Shown: positions 1 through 6,286 of the stretch, piece by piece | How positions within the stretch are numbered: the first letter of the stretch is position 1 | Layout: each line of letters opens with the position of its first letter | Assembly (NCBI GenBank): GCA_017553815.1 | Contig: JAFZJT010000295.1 | Coordinates: 1-7,902, forward strand | Source of the DNA: Clostridia bacterium | GTDB taxonomy: Bacteria; Bacillota_A; Clostridia; Christensenellales; CAG-138 | DNA: 7,902 nucleotides | Direction: 5' to 3' | Notes under the pieces: model-generated | What the model was told of the DNA's origin: nothing | Databases searched by the model: none | What the model saw: the letters and a program-made list of their open reading frames with translations, nothing else | Made by a program: the position numbers and the translations under genes

Positions 1-355
1 AAGCCAAAGCACAGAAGCAAAGCTTCGATACGGCATAGCTGCGCTTCGAGACGAGCGGGAGATACTGCTTGATATAGCCGCTCTTCACGTCCTCGATGAC
101 CGCTGTCGAGAATGGCAGCGCAGCGGCTATTGGCAGAACGGCAAGAAGCATATCGTTCGTCAGGGCCTTTGCCATGACCGTGTGCGCGAATAAGGAATCG
201 AGCGCGCCTCGGTGCTGCCGGAAATATCGCATGGTCTCAATGTATGTTGAATCGGTCAGCATCGCCGCGAGCACGGCTCCGGCTATTAGCACTGCCGCAG
301 CGAGCCAACGGAAGGAGAATACGCTCCGGCGAATATCGGTAATAAACTGCCGCAA
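1..355 (-). CDS. ABC-2-like membrane protein, N-terminal part (gene runs off the window)
   Basis: About 118 residues are visible before the left edge. Translation gives a short cytoplasmic start (RQFITDIRRSVFSFRWL), a hydrophobic segment (LAAAVLIAGAVLAAML), an extracytoplasmic-looking stretch, then a second hydrophobic region (MLLAVLPIAAALPFSTAVI) followed by EDVKSGYIKQYLPLVSKRSY. This layout and the 'SGYIKQYLP.VSKRSYAVSKL' stretch resemble ABC-2-type permease subunits of Clostridia; that match is from memory. I chose the TTG at 353-355 because AAGGGG (365-370) lies 9 nt upstream. An in-frame ATG at 374-376 would overlap the upstream stop (TGATG) and remains possible, adding 7 residues. It is the fourth gene of the regulator/anti-sigma/lipoprotein operon, so a role in envelope export or resistance is inferred. 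The ATPase is not in view. Confidence 0.7.
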   Translation of the reverse strand, partial: MRQFITDIRRSVFSFRWLAAAVLIAGAVLAAMLTDSTYIETMRYFRQHRGALDSLFAHTVMAKALTNDMLLAVLPIAAALPFSTAVIEDVKSGYIKQYLPLVSKRSYAVSKLCFCALA

Positions 356-364
356 ATAAATGCA

Positions 365-370
365 CCCCTT
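365..370 (-). promoter_or_regulatory. Ribosome binding site deciding a TTG start
   Basis: AAGGGG read on the minus strand, 9 nt before TTG (353-355). It lies just beyond the lipoprotein stop codon (376-378) and favours the TTG over the ATG that overlaps that stop. Confidence 0.5.
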
Positions 371-375
371 CGGCA

Positions 376-1860
376 TCAATAATAATCCTCGCCCCAGCCG
401 TTTGAAGATCTGCCCGATATCCTCGAGCCGTCTATCGCGTTGATTATCATAAATCTTGATGCGTCGAACAGATCGTCGGTGTAACCGGTTACATTCGGAT
501 AGAGATCGCCGTCTACGAGCTCCTCGCCGCAGAACATCCATGCGGGAACCACGGTATAGCCTCCGCCGACCGACTGTATGGCGCAATAAACGAGTTGGAT
601 CCTTTTGATCCTGATCTCGACCGTTCCATTCTCCGCGCCTTCCCCCTTGAAGCCCTCAAGGGTGTATTCGACCTTCGCCTGACGGCAGAAGCTATTGTAA
701 GCCTCGTCAAAGCTCAGCATGGAAACGTTCTCATTTTCGACCGTTCCGAGCTCCCAACTGTTTTTCATAAAGGCATAGCTTACTCCGTCGTTCGTAACGA
801 TCACAATCAGATGGGCGTCATTCTGCACGCGAGCGTACTCGTTCACGATACCGGATTTCACGATCGGCACGCCGTTTATCGCCTTGCAGAAATAGAAGTT
901 GTAGCCGACCGGCTTTTGACCGTTTTTCTCGGGATAGTAGAGTACGCCCCCATCTTCATACTGGTAACGGGGAGTCGTCCGATAGAGCACGTAGTCGTCA
1001 AGACCCGCATTTCGAACAAAGCTTTCTGCCATTTCCCGAGCATCTTCAAAAGACTGCGTCATGGGCTGCCATACGGGATAGGCTATCTTGAACTTCTCTC
1101 CGTAATCATATCGCAGCGTGGAATTAACGACCGAGTGGTTTATCTCGTCCAAGTCGTATTCTTCCTGTACGGTTACTCTGGTTCCGTTGACGTCAATACC
1201 ATAAGCAAATGCCATTCTGCACCATTGATCCTGTTCTGAAAACAACGGGATATAGTATGATATCGGGCGGAGCATATAGTCTGCGGGTACAGGGTCGTCA
1301 CTCGGAGGATTTTCCCTTGCTTCCTTTATCTGCCTCTGAAGCTCCGGTATCCTGTTGTTTTCGAAATCCTCTTTTACCTCGGCGGCTGTTTCTTCTGCAT
1401 CCTCTTGTGAACATCCCTGATCCACATAATACCTGACAAGACTGTCCCAATCGGCAAAAAAATAGCGGTACACCTCAAGCCATTCTTCAAGCTCCTCGAC
1501 TGATTGCGCAGTTTGCCGCTGATAGAAAACGATATCGGGATGAACGCCCTCGGCGATTTGCCTTCCAAAACCGTCGGCTATCGGCAAAGCCTCGGCGCGG
1601 TAAACGGGGAACACGTTCGTTTCGGGCTTGACTATTTCCGCGTCGACGTTCACGGTCACGTTGGTATCGAGGCAAACGAAGCTGTCCGTCTTGTGATCGG
1701 GATCCTCGCGGACAACGTCCGTCGGCAGAGGCGTGGCGTTGATGGCTTCATTCATCTGCTCGTCGTTGCCGGATATGACCGGAGGCTTCTCCGGCGTCGG
1801 CTGACAGGCACAGAGGCACAGCATAACCGCACAAAGCAATATGATATTATACTTTTTCAT
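376..1860 (-). CDS. Secreted lipoprotein of unknown function
   Basis: A 494-residue protein with a lipoprotein signal peptide: MKKYN, a hydrophobic core, then the lipobox L16-C17-A18-C19, so C19 should be lipidated and the protein anchored outside the membrane. The mature protein begins CQPTPEKPPV. From memory this resembles the Clostridia lipoproteins grouped as DUF6034, but I could not check. No catalytic motif is recognised. Residues about 115-190 are rich in charged residues with helical character (coiled-coil-like, many E/K/R/Q), and the rest is tyrosine- and aspartate-rich, as in extracellular ligand-binding folds. The start is backed by AAGGAG 7 nt before the ATG. It follows the RsgI-like gene by 13 nt and precedes the membrane protein, so it is probably co-transcribed and may act as the sensor or accessory part of the system. 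No frameshift is seen. Confidence 0.85.
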   Translation of the reverse strand: MKKYNIILLCAVMLCLCACQPTPEKPPVISGNDEQMNEAINATPLPTDVVREDPDHKTDSFVCLDTNVTVNVDAEIVKPETNVFPVYRAEALPIADGFGRQIAEGVHPDIVFYQRQTAQSVEELEEWLEVYRYFFADWDSLVRYYVDQGCSQEDAEETAAEVKEDFENNRIPELQRQIKEARENPPSDDPVPADYMLRPISYYIPLFSEQDQWCRMAFAYGIDVNGTRVTVQEEYDLDEINHSVVNSTLRYDYGEKFKIAYPVWQPMTQSFEDAREMAESFVRNAGLDDYVLYRTTPRYQYEDGGVLYYPEKNGQKPVGYNFYFCKAINGVPIVKSGIVNEYARVQNDAHLIVIVTNDGVSYAFMKNSWELGTVENENVSMLSFDEAYNSFCRQAKVEYTLEGFKGEGAENGTVEIRIKRIQLVYCAIQSVGGGYTVVPAWMFCGEELVDGDLYPNVTGYTDDLFDASRFMIINAIDGSRISGRSSNGWGEDYY

Positions 1861-1873
1861 GGCGAAACTCCTT

Positions 1874-3157
1874 TCAGTGCTGTTCGACGTTCAGTACTTC
1901 CCCCGTTTCGGCGTTGACCTGAGCCGTCCACGAGGCGTTTGAATAGTTGAATTCTATTGTATAAACGGTAATCATTCTGTCCCCGCTGCCCGCCGATCCG
2001 ATGCGTATGGTCAGCACTTCGATATCGGAAGCCGAAGCTTCGATTCCTTTGAGCACGGCGTTTACGGCTTCGTTCTCCGAAACAAGCCTCGAGCGGTGGC
2101 TTGGAGTGAGCCCGTAGTACGAGCTCCAAACGGGACACTTGTAAACCTCCGCACCGCTTCCGTCGGCATCCACGCGAATATCGTATTTCATATCGCCCTC
2201 GCGGAATTCTACCCACCAGACAAGCCTGCCGTTATCTATGCACTTGTCAGCGATCAGGTTGAATATCGTATCGCTGCCGCGGAACTCTGCACGGAATGCC
2301 CTGACGGGCGGGCTGACATAACCGCCGCTTATCGGCGTCAGAACGGCATCACGGAACGCTGTCGACTCGAGCGCTGAAAGTGCAGCTTCATCGGCGGAGA
2401 TGATGTTTGTTCTGGGCGTACCGATAACGGTCACATCCGCGAGCTTCGGATCGAGCAGCGCGTTGAGCTCGTTTATATTGAGATAGGTGAGCTCGTCGAA
2501 GCCGTAATACGGCATTGTATCGATGACCTTCTGTATAAGCATGGCCTTTCCGAGCGTGATCCCGTTTTTCTCGGCAAGCCCTTCCAGTCTGCTGTCATGC
2601 TCTGCGGTGAAGCCGATCACAGCTCCGCCGCCCTGCGGCGCGAGAGCTTCATCGATTACGGATGCGAGATAACGGGTAAGCTCCCCGGCTCTCGTTTCGT
2701 CCTTCTCGTCGACCGTCACAAGCACGGAATTGGCGAGCTCTCCGAGATAGCCGTTTCGCACCATGGAGCCGATCAGCGCGTTTACGGTGAGATCGAGCGG
2801 AACGCCGGTGAAATCCATCGAGCCGACGATTCTCTCAGCATCCTCGTTCAGCGGCACTACCGCAACAACGCGCTCCTGCCGATTGAGCCTTATCTCTATG
2901 GACGGGTTCACATCGAGGGAAACCGTCAAGCTGACGGTTCTTTGAAGCAGCTTCGTCCCGAGCGTGTTTATGACTCCACCAAGAAATACAAGCGCGAGCG
3001 CGGCGGCAGCGACCGCGTACCATGGTGCGCGCCTGCGGTTAGAAGCGGAGCGGTTGTTTTTCGATTCGTGCTTTGCGGTTTTGGCGTCCGTCAGGCATTT
3101 ATCGATAATGCTTTCATCAATATCCGCTATCGCGTCAAACATTCTGTGCTCATCCAT
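1874..3157 (-). CDS. RsgI-like transmembrane anti-sigma family protein with C-terminal PepSY-like region
   Basis: A 427-residue protein in three parts. A short cytoplasmic segment (MFDAIADIDESIIDKC, residues 6-21, then basic residues to R43) resembles the N-terminal helix of Clostridia anti-sigma proteins. One membrane segment follows (about 46-65). The extracytoplasmic part opens with the RsgI signature at 76-150 (SLDVNPSIEIRLNRQERVV, then the N-GYLGE region). N84-P85 corresponds to the Asn-Pro bond autoproteolysed in Bacillus and Clostridium RsgI (SEAL domain), which primes regulated intramembrane proteolysis. The last 60 residues or so, ending VNAETGEVLNVE, look like a PepSY module. The classical N-terminal RsgI domain that binds SigI is not recognisable. 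The ATG has AGGAGG 9 nt upstream. The gene overlaps the XRE-sigma4 regulator by 8 nt, which implies coupled translation and partnership. The inferred role is membrane control of that regulator. Confidence 0.8.
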   Translation of the reverse strand: MDEHRMFDAIADIDESIIDKCLTDAKTAKHESKNNRSASNRRRAPWYAVAAAALALVFLGGVINTLGTKLLQRTVSLTVSLDVNPSIEIRLNRQERVVAVVPLNEDAERIVGSMDFTGVPLDLTVNALIGSMVRNGYLGELANSVLVTVDEKDETRAGELTRYLASVIDEALAPQGGGAVIGFTAEHDSRLEGLAEKNGITLGKAMLIQKVIDTMPYYGFDELTYLNINELNALLDPKLADVTVIGTPRTNIISADEAALSALESTAFRDAVLTPISGGYVSPPVRAFRAEFRGSDTIFNLIADKCIDNGRLVWWVEFREGDMKYDIRVDADGSGAEVYKCPVWSSYYGLTPSHRSRLVSENEAVNAVLKGIEASASDIEVLTIRIGSAGSGDRMITVYTIEFNYSNASWTAQVNAETGEVLNVEQH

Positions 3158-3608
3158 TTTTGCATTCCTCCTTTAAGTATTTTTTGAGTTTCCCAATCGT
3201 TCTCGATAACCGACTTCTCACTTTGTTTTCGCTTATGCCGTACTCCGATGCGATCTCCGCATTCGAGATCAGCAGGTAGTATCTTCGGATAAACATCCCT
3301 GAGTCCGGCTGCGGAAGGCCCTCTGTAAAACGCCCGATCAAATGTGACAGCCGCTCGCGCGGGATCTCGCGCCCCTGAGGTATGCAGGCTTCAAGCTCCT
3401 CGAAGACGCAGTCCTCCCGCCGTATCAGCGAATCCACGGGAACGGAGAGCGCCTCGGCGATCTTGGTGAAAGTCCCGTAGTTTGGGCGCCGCGTGCCGTT
3501 CTCCCACTTAGAAATCAGCTCGCGCGAAACAAAGAGCTTATCCGCAAGCTCCTGCTGAGTGATATTCGCTTTTGTCCTCGCGTCCGCTATCTTCTTTCCA
3601 AAATCCAA
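3150..3608 (-). CDS. XRE helix-turn-helix / sigma-70 region 4-like fusion regulator
   Basis: I chose the TTG at 3606-3608 because GGAGG lies 7 nt upstream; an in-frame upstream ATG at 3686 would add 26 residues unlike the family and has no clear ribosome site. The 152-residue product starts with a textbook HTH_XRE (about 4-61: FGKKIADARTKANITQQELA, then VSRELISKWENGTRRPN). After a linker (66-86) comes a sigma region 4-like domain (about 87-146) with RRYYLLISNAEIASEYGISE and KVRSRLSRTIGKLKKYL, as in Clostridia ECF-like sigma factors. Sigma region 2, which melts the -10 element, is absent, so this is probably not an autonomous sigma factor but a DNA-binding regulator that may contact the -35 element or RNA polymerase. 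It overlaps the RsgI-like gene by 8 nt, and the pair occupies the usual sigma/anti-sigma gene order. Confidence 0.82.
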   Translation of the reverse strand: MDFGKKIADARTKANITQQELADKLFVSRELISKWENGTRRPNYGTFTKIAEALSVPVDSLIRREDCVFEELEACIPQGREIPRERLSHLIGRFTEGLPQPDSGMFIRRYYLLISNAEIASEYGISENKVRSRLSRTIGKLKKYLKEECKNG

Positions 3609-3641
3609 GGCCGAGCCTCCATCAGCTTTTCTTTTACAAGG

Positions 3642-3682
3642 GAATTGTATCATACTCCGGAGAAATAGGCACGGTACAATTC
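3642..3682 (-). promoter_or_regulatory. Candidate promoter and operator of the regulator operon
   Basis: On the minus strand TGATACAAT (3652 to 3644) matches an extended -10 element about 36 nt before the TTG start; no good -35 is present. It is bracketed by a perfect 8-bp inverted repeat, GAATTGTA at 3642-3649 and TACAATTC at 3675-3682, 33 bp centre to centre (about three helical turns). The inner arm overlaps the -10. The arrangement suits a dimeric or looping regulator, and autoregulation by the XRE-sigma4 protein is inferred only. Confidence 0.4.
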
Positions 3683-3709
3683 GCACGAATCATGATAATA
3701 GATGCAAAG

Positions 3710-3747
3710 AAAAAAGCTATGCTTGCATGTTTGCAAATGCATTAGCT
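3710..3747 (-). terminator. Intrinsic terminator after the DUF262-HEPN operon
   Basis: Read on the minus strand, AGCTAATGC pairs with GCATAGCT (one bulged A), and inside it TTGCA pairs with TGCAA around an AACA loop. The stem is followed directly by a T-run (TTTTTTCTTT). It sits 105 nt past the HEPN stop codon, on the right strand to end that operon. Confidence 0.65.
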
Positions 3748-3751
3748 CTAC

Positions 3752-3874
3752 TATAATTGACGGATTGGGTGCTATTCATCATTCCCCCTGTTTATTTCAA
3801 CATTGATGAACAGTGTTCGCTTATAAGGAGAATGATGAGGTATGGAAAAACGTCAAGCGCCATTAGTATTTTGA
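3752..3874 (+). other. Orphan plus-strand expression signals: -10 box, SD and aborted start
   Basis: TATAAT at 3752-3757 (no good -35 at 16-18 nt) is followed by AAGGAG at 3825-3830 and three closely spaced ATGs (3832, 3835, 3842). The reading frames from these ATGs stop at 3900 (from 3832 or 3835, starting MRYGKTSS) and 3874 (from 3842, starting MEKRQAP), inside the antisense end of the HEPN gene. This could be the 5' end of a plus-strand gene cut off by insertion of the HEPN/DUF262 module, or chance. No protein family is recognisable from so few residues. Confidence 0.25.
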
Positions 3875-4524
3875 TTGATTATGTGCATTTTCTGGTTTAG
3901 ATACGAATCAATATACGTTACCAGTTCCCTTAAAAATGCAATGCTTTCTGCACAGGATTCCTTAGTTCCAATATAACGGTCTTGATGAATTATCAAGTGC
4001 CGCATCTGCAATAATGAATCCAATTTCCCAATTCTTTCATCGCCGAACCCATCAAACGGATTGCTATCACCATCAATCTGCTTTAGAAGATCAATGAGCT
4101 CGCTTTTCCCTGTTTTGCCAAGCGGAAATTTCGTACGGAATCGAAAAGCCTCATCGATTATTTGCTCTGCATCAGAGATATACGAGATAGAATTGAGGAA
4201 CCCTATTATGCGGTTTCTTTTATCGTCGGTAAAATTTGCATGTTTTACAAGACCTGTTAGGGCATTATCCTCTACCAGACTCAACTTTAATGAATTCATC
4301 AAGGCATATGTCGATAATGCCCGACTTGGCTTCTCGTTTAGCTCATATCGGAATTCTTCGAGTGCTTTTTCAACAAAAACTTGAAACTTGGTTACGAGAG
4401 TAACTGTTGCAAGCTTTAAAAACAGATCTCTGTTGCTGTCGCTATCATCCGCATAGCCAAGTATGGTGTCAACATCTAGTACACTGCGAAAGAAATCCGA
4501 AGTTGCCTCAAACCGATATGACAT
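3853..4524 (-). CDS. HEPN-family protein, probable RNase effector (MAE_28990/MAE_18760-like)
   Basis: A 223-residue, mainly helical protein. Near the C-terminus it has L-L-Q-M-R175-H176-L-I-I-H180, the Rx4H motif of HEPN ribonucleases with the usual polar residue after the arginine. The length, and the long N-terminal helices including a K-F-Q-V-F-V-E-K-A-L-E-E-F stretch, fit HEPN proteins of the MAE_28990/MAE_18760 or RiboL-PSP-HEPN type; the exact subfamily is from memory. The ATG at 4522-4524 is chosen over a TTG six bases upstream because GGGAG lies 7 nt before it. The gene overlaps the DUF262 stop by 17 nt, so the two are translationally coupled. The inferred role is an RNA-cleaving toxin or abortive-infection effector controlled by the DUF262 partner. 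It ends close to a candidate insertion junction, so its last residues may be atypical. Confidence 0.75.
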   Translation of the reverse strand: MSYRFEATSDFFRSVLDVDTILGYADDSDSNRDLFLKLATVTLVTKFQVFVEKALEEFRYELNEKPSRALSTYALMNSLKLSLVEDNALTGLVKHANFTDDKRNRIIGFLNSISYISDAEQIIDEAFRFRTKFPLGKTGKSELIDLLKQIDGDSNPFDGFGDERIGKLDSLLQMRHLIIHQDRYIGTKESCAESIAFLRELVTYIDSYLNQKMHIINQNTNGA

Positions 4525-5602
4525 CCTCAAACTCCCTAAACCACATTTTCAACCTTAAGTTAACAACATCCTTATCAGATGTCTTTCTAGAGATAGAATC
4601 TCTAATTTCATCTATTGCCAGGAATCGCCTTAATCGATCTCGGATTTCATTACAATGATCTTGAACATATTCCATTGGCATCCTTTCTATGCTTGGCATT
4701 ATAAAATCGGCAATGGTTTTATAAATCTTATTGTTTTCTGTGCTGATGTCTCTGAATGCTTCTTCAACACCAAATACCATCACGACTTTCTTTATCGTTT
4801 CATTAAACCTATTTTTATAACTTTCTTTTTCTTCCTCGGTGCAATCTTTGTGTAAGTTCATGTATTCGTTCAGATATTGAACAAGCTTTCCTCTATACCC
4901 GTCCAAATATACATCCCCATTTGAATCCGTTTTAAGATTATCACTAATGGCAAAATATCGAATGATGAATTCGGCATCCAAATAACGGGAGTTTGGTTTT
5001 TTTTGACGAAGAATCTTCATAAAGTCTTCGTTTTCGGAACACAGCTCCTTTGCAGCGTCGTTAAGTCTGCCTCGATACATGCAATTTCTTAGTTCTTGAT
5101 AGTTCAAGGTAACAGCCCCGCGGTTCAAACGCATGAAAATATCGTATTTGATATCCATATGCGAGTCTTTTCTAATGACATTAACACGCAACATCCCATC
5201 ATCCAAAAGGCTACGGGATTTGGGTGGCAAATCTTTGTACTTTAATTTGTTAAGCTCAGTAAGAACTTCAAGCTTTGTTAACGCAAACTCATTGTCATAG
5301 TACTTCCTGATACTAGATAGCCTTTGCAGACCATCAACAACAAGCCAATCCCCGTTCTCTTCCTCAGCAAAGTACAAAGGGGGAATAGGGACGTTCATTA
5401 TAACAGATTCAATCAATGAGGAGGATTTATCGGTTGTCCAAATCTGTTGACGTTGAAAGGGCACTTCAAGTATGATTTTTCCTCGTTTCATAAGTTCATA
5501 TAAGTACTGAACGGAATAATCATATGAAATTGTGTTTAGATACCTCTTTTCTTTTGGCACATCAATTTCATATGATTCGTCCTCACGCATGAAAGTTCTC
5601 AT
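4508..5602 (-). CDS. DUF262 (GmrS-like, ParB/Srx fold) protein, partner of HEPN protein
   Basis: A 364-residue protein. The ATG at 5600-5602 follows GGAGGT by 8 nt; the longer open frame upstream has only a hydrophobic, promoter-derived extension. DUF262 hallmarks are clear: P48-F-Q-R-Q-Q-I-W55, L-I-E-S (63-66), N-V-P-I-P-P-L-Y (70-77), the nucleotide-binding/active-site motif V-V-D90-G-L-Q-R94, and F-M-R-L-N-R-G with N-Y-Q-E-L-R-N (156-173). In GmrSD type IV restriction enzymes DUF262 is the NTPase-like half and DUF1524 the HNH nuclease. Here the C-terminal half shows no HNH motif, so the nuclease role probably falls to the overlapping HEPN gene. The module is AT-rich and has its own promoter and terminator, consistent with horizontally acquired antiviral cargo. 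Antiphage function is inferred, not shown. Confidence 0.85.
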   Translation of the reverse strand: MRTFMREDESYEIDVPKEKRYLNTISYDYSVQYLYELMKRGKIILEVPFQRQQIWTTDKSSSLIESVIMNVPIPPLYFAEEENGDWLVVDGLQRLSSIRKYYDNEFALTKLEVLTELNKLKYKDLPPKSRSLLDDGMLRVNVIRKDSHMDIKYDIFMRLNRGAVTLNYQELRNCMYRGRLNDAAKELCSENEDFMKILRQKKPNSRYLDAEFIIRYFAISDNLKTDSNGDVYLDGYRGKLVQYLNEYMNLHKDCTEEEKESYKNRFNETIKKVVMVFGVEEAFRDISTENNKIYKTIADFIMPSIERMPMEYVQDHCNEIRDRLRRFLAIDEIRDSISRKTSDKDVVNLRLKMWFREFEDVISV

Positions 5603-5655
5603 AAAAACATACCTCCAATTATCATCAATGCGGAAAAGCATTTTTACCCAAATAA

Positions 5656-5684
5656 ATGATACCAAAAATAGCGGAAATTTGCAA
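5656..5684 (-). promoter_or_regulatory. Promoter of the DUF262-HEPN operon
   Basis: On the minus strand, -35 TTGCAA (5684 to 5679) and -10 TATCAT (5661 to 5656) are exactly 17 nt apart. They lie 53 nt upstream of the DUF262 ATG in AT-rich sequence. The -35 element lies within the open frame of the plus-strand FtsK gamma remnant, so the two genes are divergent and their 5' regions overlap. Confidence 0.6.
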
Positions 5685-6017
5685 TACCAAAGAATCCAAT
5701 TTAGCATTGCAAATACAATCTGGCCCTATGCCGCTTGCGCGGGAAGCATTTCGATGATCCAGCGCCGTTTCCGCGTGGGCTACGCGCGCGCGGTAAGGCT
5801 TATCGAAATCATGGAGCAGAAGCATTACGTTTCCGAAGCGGTCGACTCAAAGCCGAGAAAGGTGCTGCTTGATGCCGCAGGCTATAACGAAATCTTCGGC
5901 GGCGAGATAGCATCATCGCACATCCCTGTTGATGATGGCTATTATGACGATGACGAAAACGACTGTGCAGACTATGAAAATGATGATTTTGATGTTGTGG
6001 ATGATGAGCAAGAATAG
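5679..6017 (+). CDS. FtsK gamma-domain protein, probably 5'-truncated remnant
   Basis: The recognisable part begins near 5712 and reads AGSISMIQRRFRVGYARAVR, LIEIMEQKHYV, then SKPRKVLL. This is the winged-helix gamma domain that in FtsK/SpoIIIE reads polar KOPS-type DNA sites. The motor domain is absent. After the domain comes an unusual tail of about 45 residues ending in a strongly acidic run (DDGYYDDDENDCADYENDDF and on to DVVDDEQE). The start is uncertain: a TTG at 5679 is in frame but has no good ribosome site and lies inside the promoter of the divergent DUF262 gene, and the frame stays open back to 5532 without family similarity. I read it as the 3' end of a longer gene cut by the neighbouring module. 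It could also be a stand-alone gamma-domain protein, which mobile elements are known to carry. A terminator follows. Confidence 0.65.
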   Translation: MQYQRIQFSIANTIWPYAACAGSISMIQRRFRVGYARAVRLIEIMEQKHYVSEAVDSKPRKVLLDAAGYNEIFGGEIASSHIPVDDGYYDDDENDCADYENDDFDVVDDEQE

Positions 6018-6066
6018 TTAGTAAGATTGAGTTATACGCATTCATTTTTGTTTTTCTCTTTTCTTG

Positions 6067-6090
6067 GCACCGCTGCTGCGGTGCTCTTTT
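6067..6090 (+). terminator. Intrinsic terminator after the FtsK gamma gene
   Basis: A perfect 7-bp stem, GCACCGC (6067-6073) and GCGGTGC (6078-6084) with a TGCT loop, is followed by TCTTTT. It lies 50 nt after the stop codon at 6017. Confidence 0.85.
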
Positions 6091-6096
6091 ACTATT

Positions 6097-6164
6097 GGAG
6101 TGATCTAACATTGAATAGTAAGGTTCCCGCTTTGCGGCATTGGGTTCAAGGGTTCTCGCTTTGA
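6097..6164 (+). other. SD followed by a 17-residue open frame
   Basis: GGAGTGATC (6097-6105), close to the full anti-SD complement, is followed by TTG at 6111 and a 17-codon frame ending at 6164 (NSKVPALRHWVQGFSL after the start). The spacing of 10 nt is rather long. The frame falls in the inverted repeat copy described at 6125-6210, so coding may be accidental. No known leader peptide is recognised. Confidence 0.2.
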
Positions 6165-6210
6165 TTTGAGATTTGTCATTGCAAATCCCATGCTTGCAAG
6201 GACGATTAAC
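6125..6210 (-). repeat. Inverted, diverged copy of the Cys-rich gene region (left copy)
   Basis: Read on the minus strand, this segment aligns with 6628-6717 in three blocks: 20 of 21 bases (6190-6210), 13 of 18 directly adjoining (6172-6189), and 23 of 29 (6125-6153), with only a 4-base length difference between the blocks. The minus-strand translation SIRYAVNRPCKHGICNDK resembles SIKDTVNCPCKHRLCHDK of the 54-aa Cys-rich protein, so this is probably a decayed, inverted duplicate of that gene. The wider stretch 6018-6379 holds no convincing gene, only the terminator, this repeat and the promoter. Confidence 0.7.
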
Positions 6211-6286
6211 GGCATAGCGTATGGATAGGACAAACGAAAAGCCGTTCGGATCGAATTCTCTGCATTTTAGAAAATATTTTTAATTA

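Noticed and set aside
96..359. Plus-strand open frame of 87 codons
   Set aside because: It lies antisense to the membrane protein at 1-355, which has hydrophobic segments, family-like motifs and a good SD. The plus-strand product has low-complexity Ala/Ser composition and no SD.
595..1239. Long plus-strand open frame of 214 codons
   Set aside because: It is antisense to the lipoprotein gene, which has a signal peptide, lipobox, SD and operon context. GC-rich coding DNA often leaves such shadows.
2597..3187. Plus-strand open frame of 196 codons
   Set aside because: It is antisense to the RsgI-like gene, whose family signature is unmistakable.
3609..3686. N-terminal extension of the XRE-sigma4 protein to the ATG at 3686
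   Set aside because: The extension covers the candidate promoter, has no SD, and HTH_XRE similarity begins right at the TTG start at 3608.
3731..3757. Full promoter TTGCAA...TATAAT on the plus strand
   Set aside because: The spacer is only 15 nt and the TTGCAA is part of the minus-strand terminator stem. Only the -10 box is kept, at low confidence.
5532..5678. Plus-strand upstream extension of the FtsK gamma frame
   Set aside because: It is antisense to the DUF262 start and promoter and shows no FtsK-like residues, so it is probably read-through of open sequence.
5603..5707. Hydrophobic N-terminal extension of the DUF262 protein
   Set aside because: It looks like a membrane segment, but it translates the promoter and leader, and GGAGGT supports the ATG at 5602.
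5809..6111. Minus-strand open frame of 100 codons opposite the FtsK gamma gene
   Set aside because: Its His/Arg/Ser-rich product is the antisense of the acidic tail and gamma domain, and no SD or family is seen. Its frame does continue into the decayed inverted Cys-rich copy, which I treat as a repeat.
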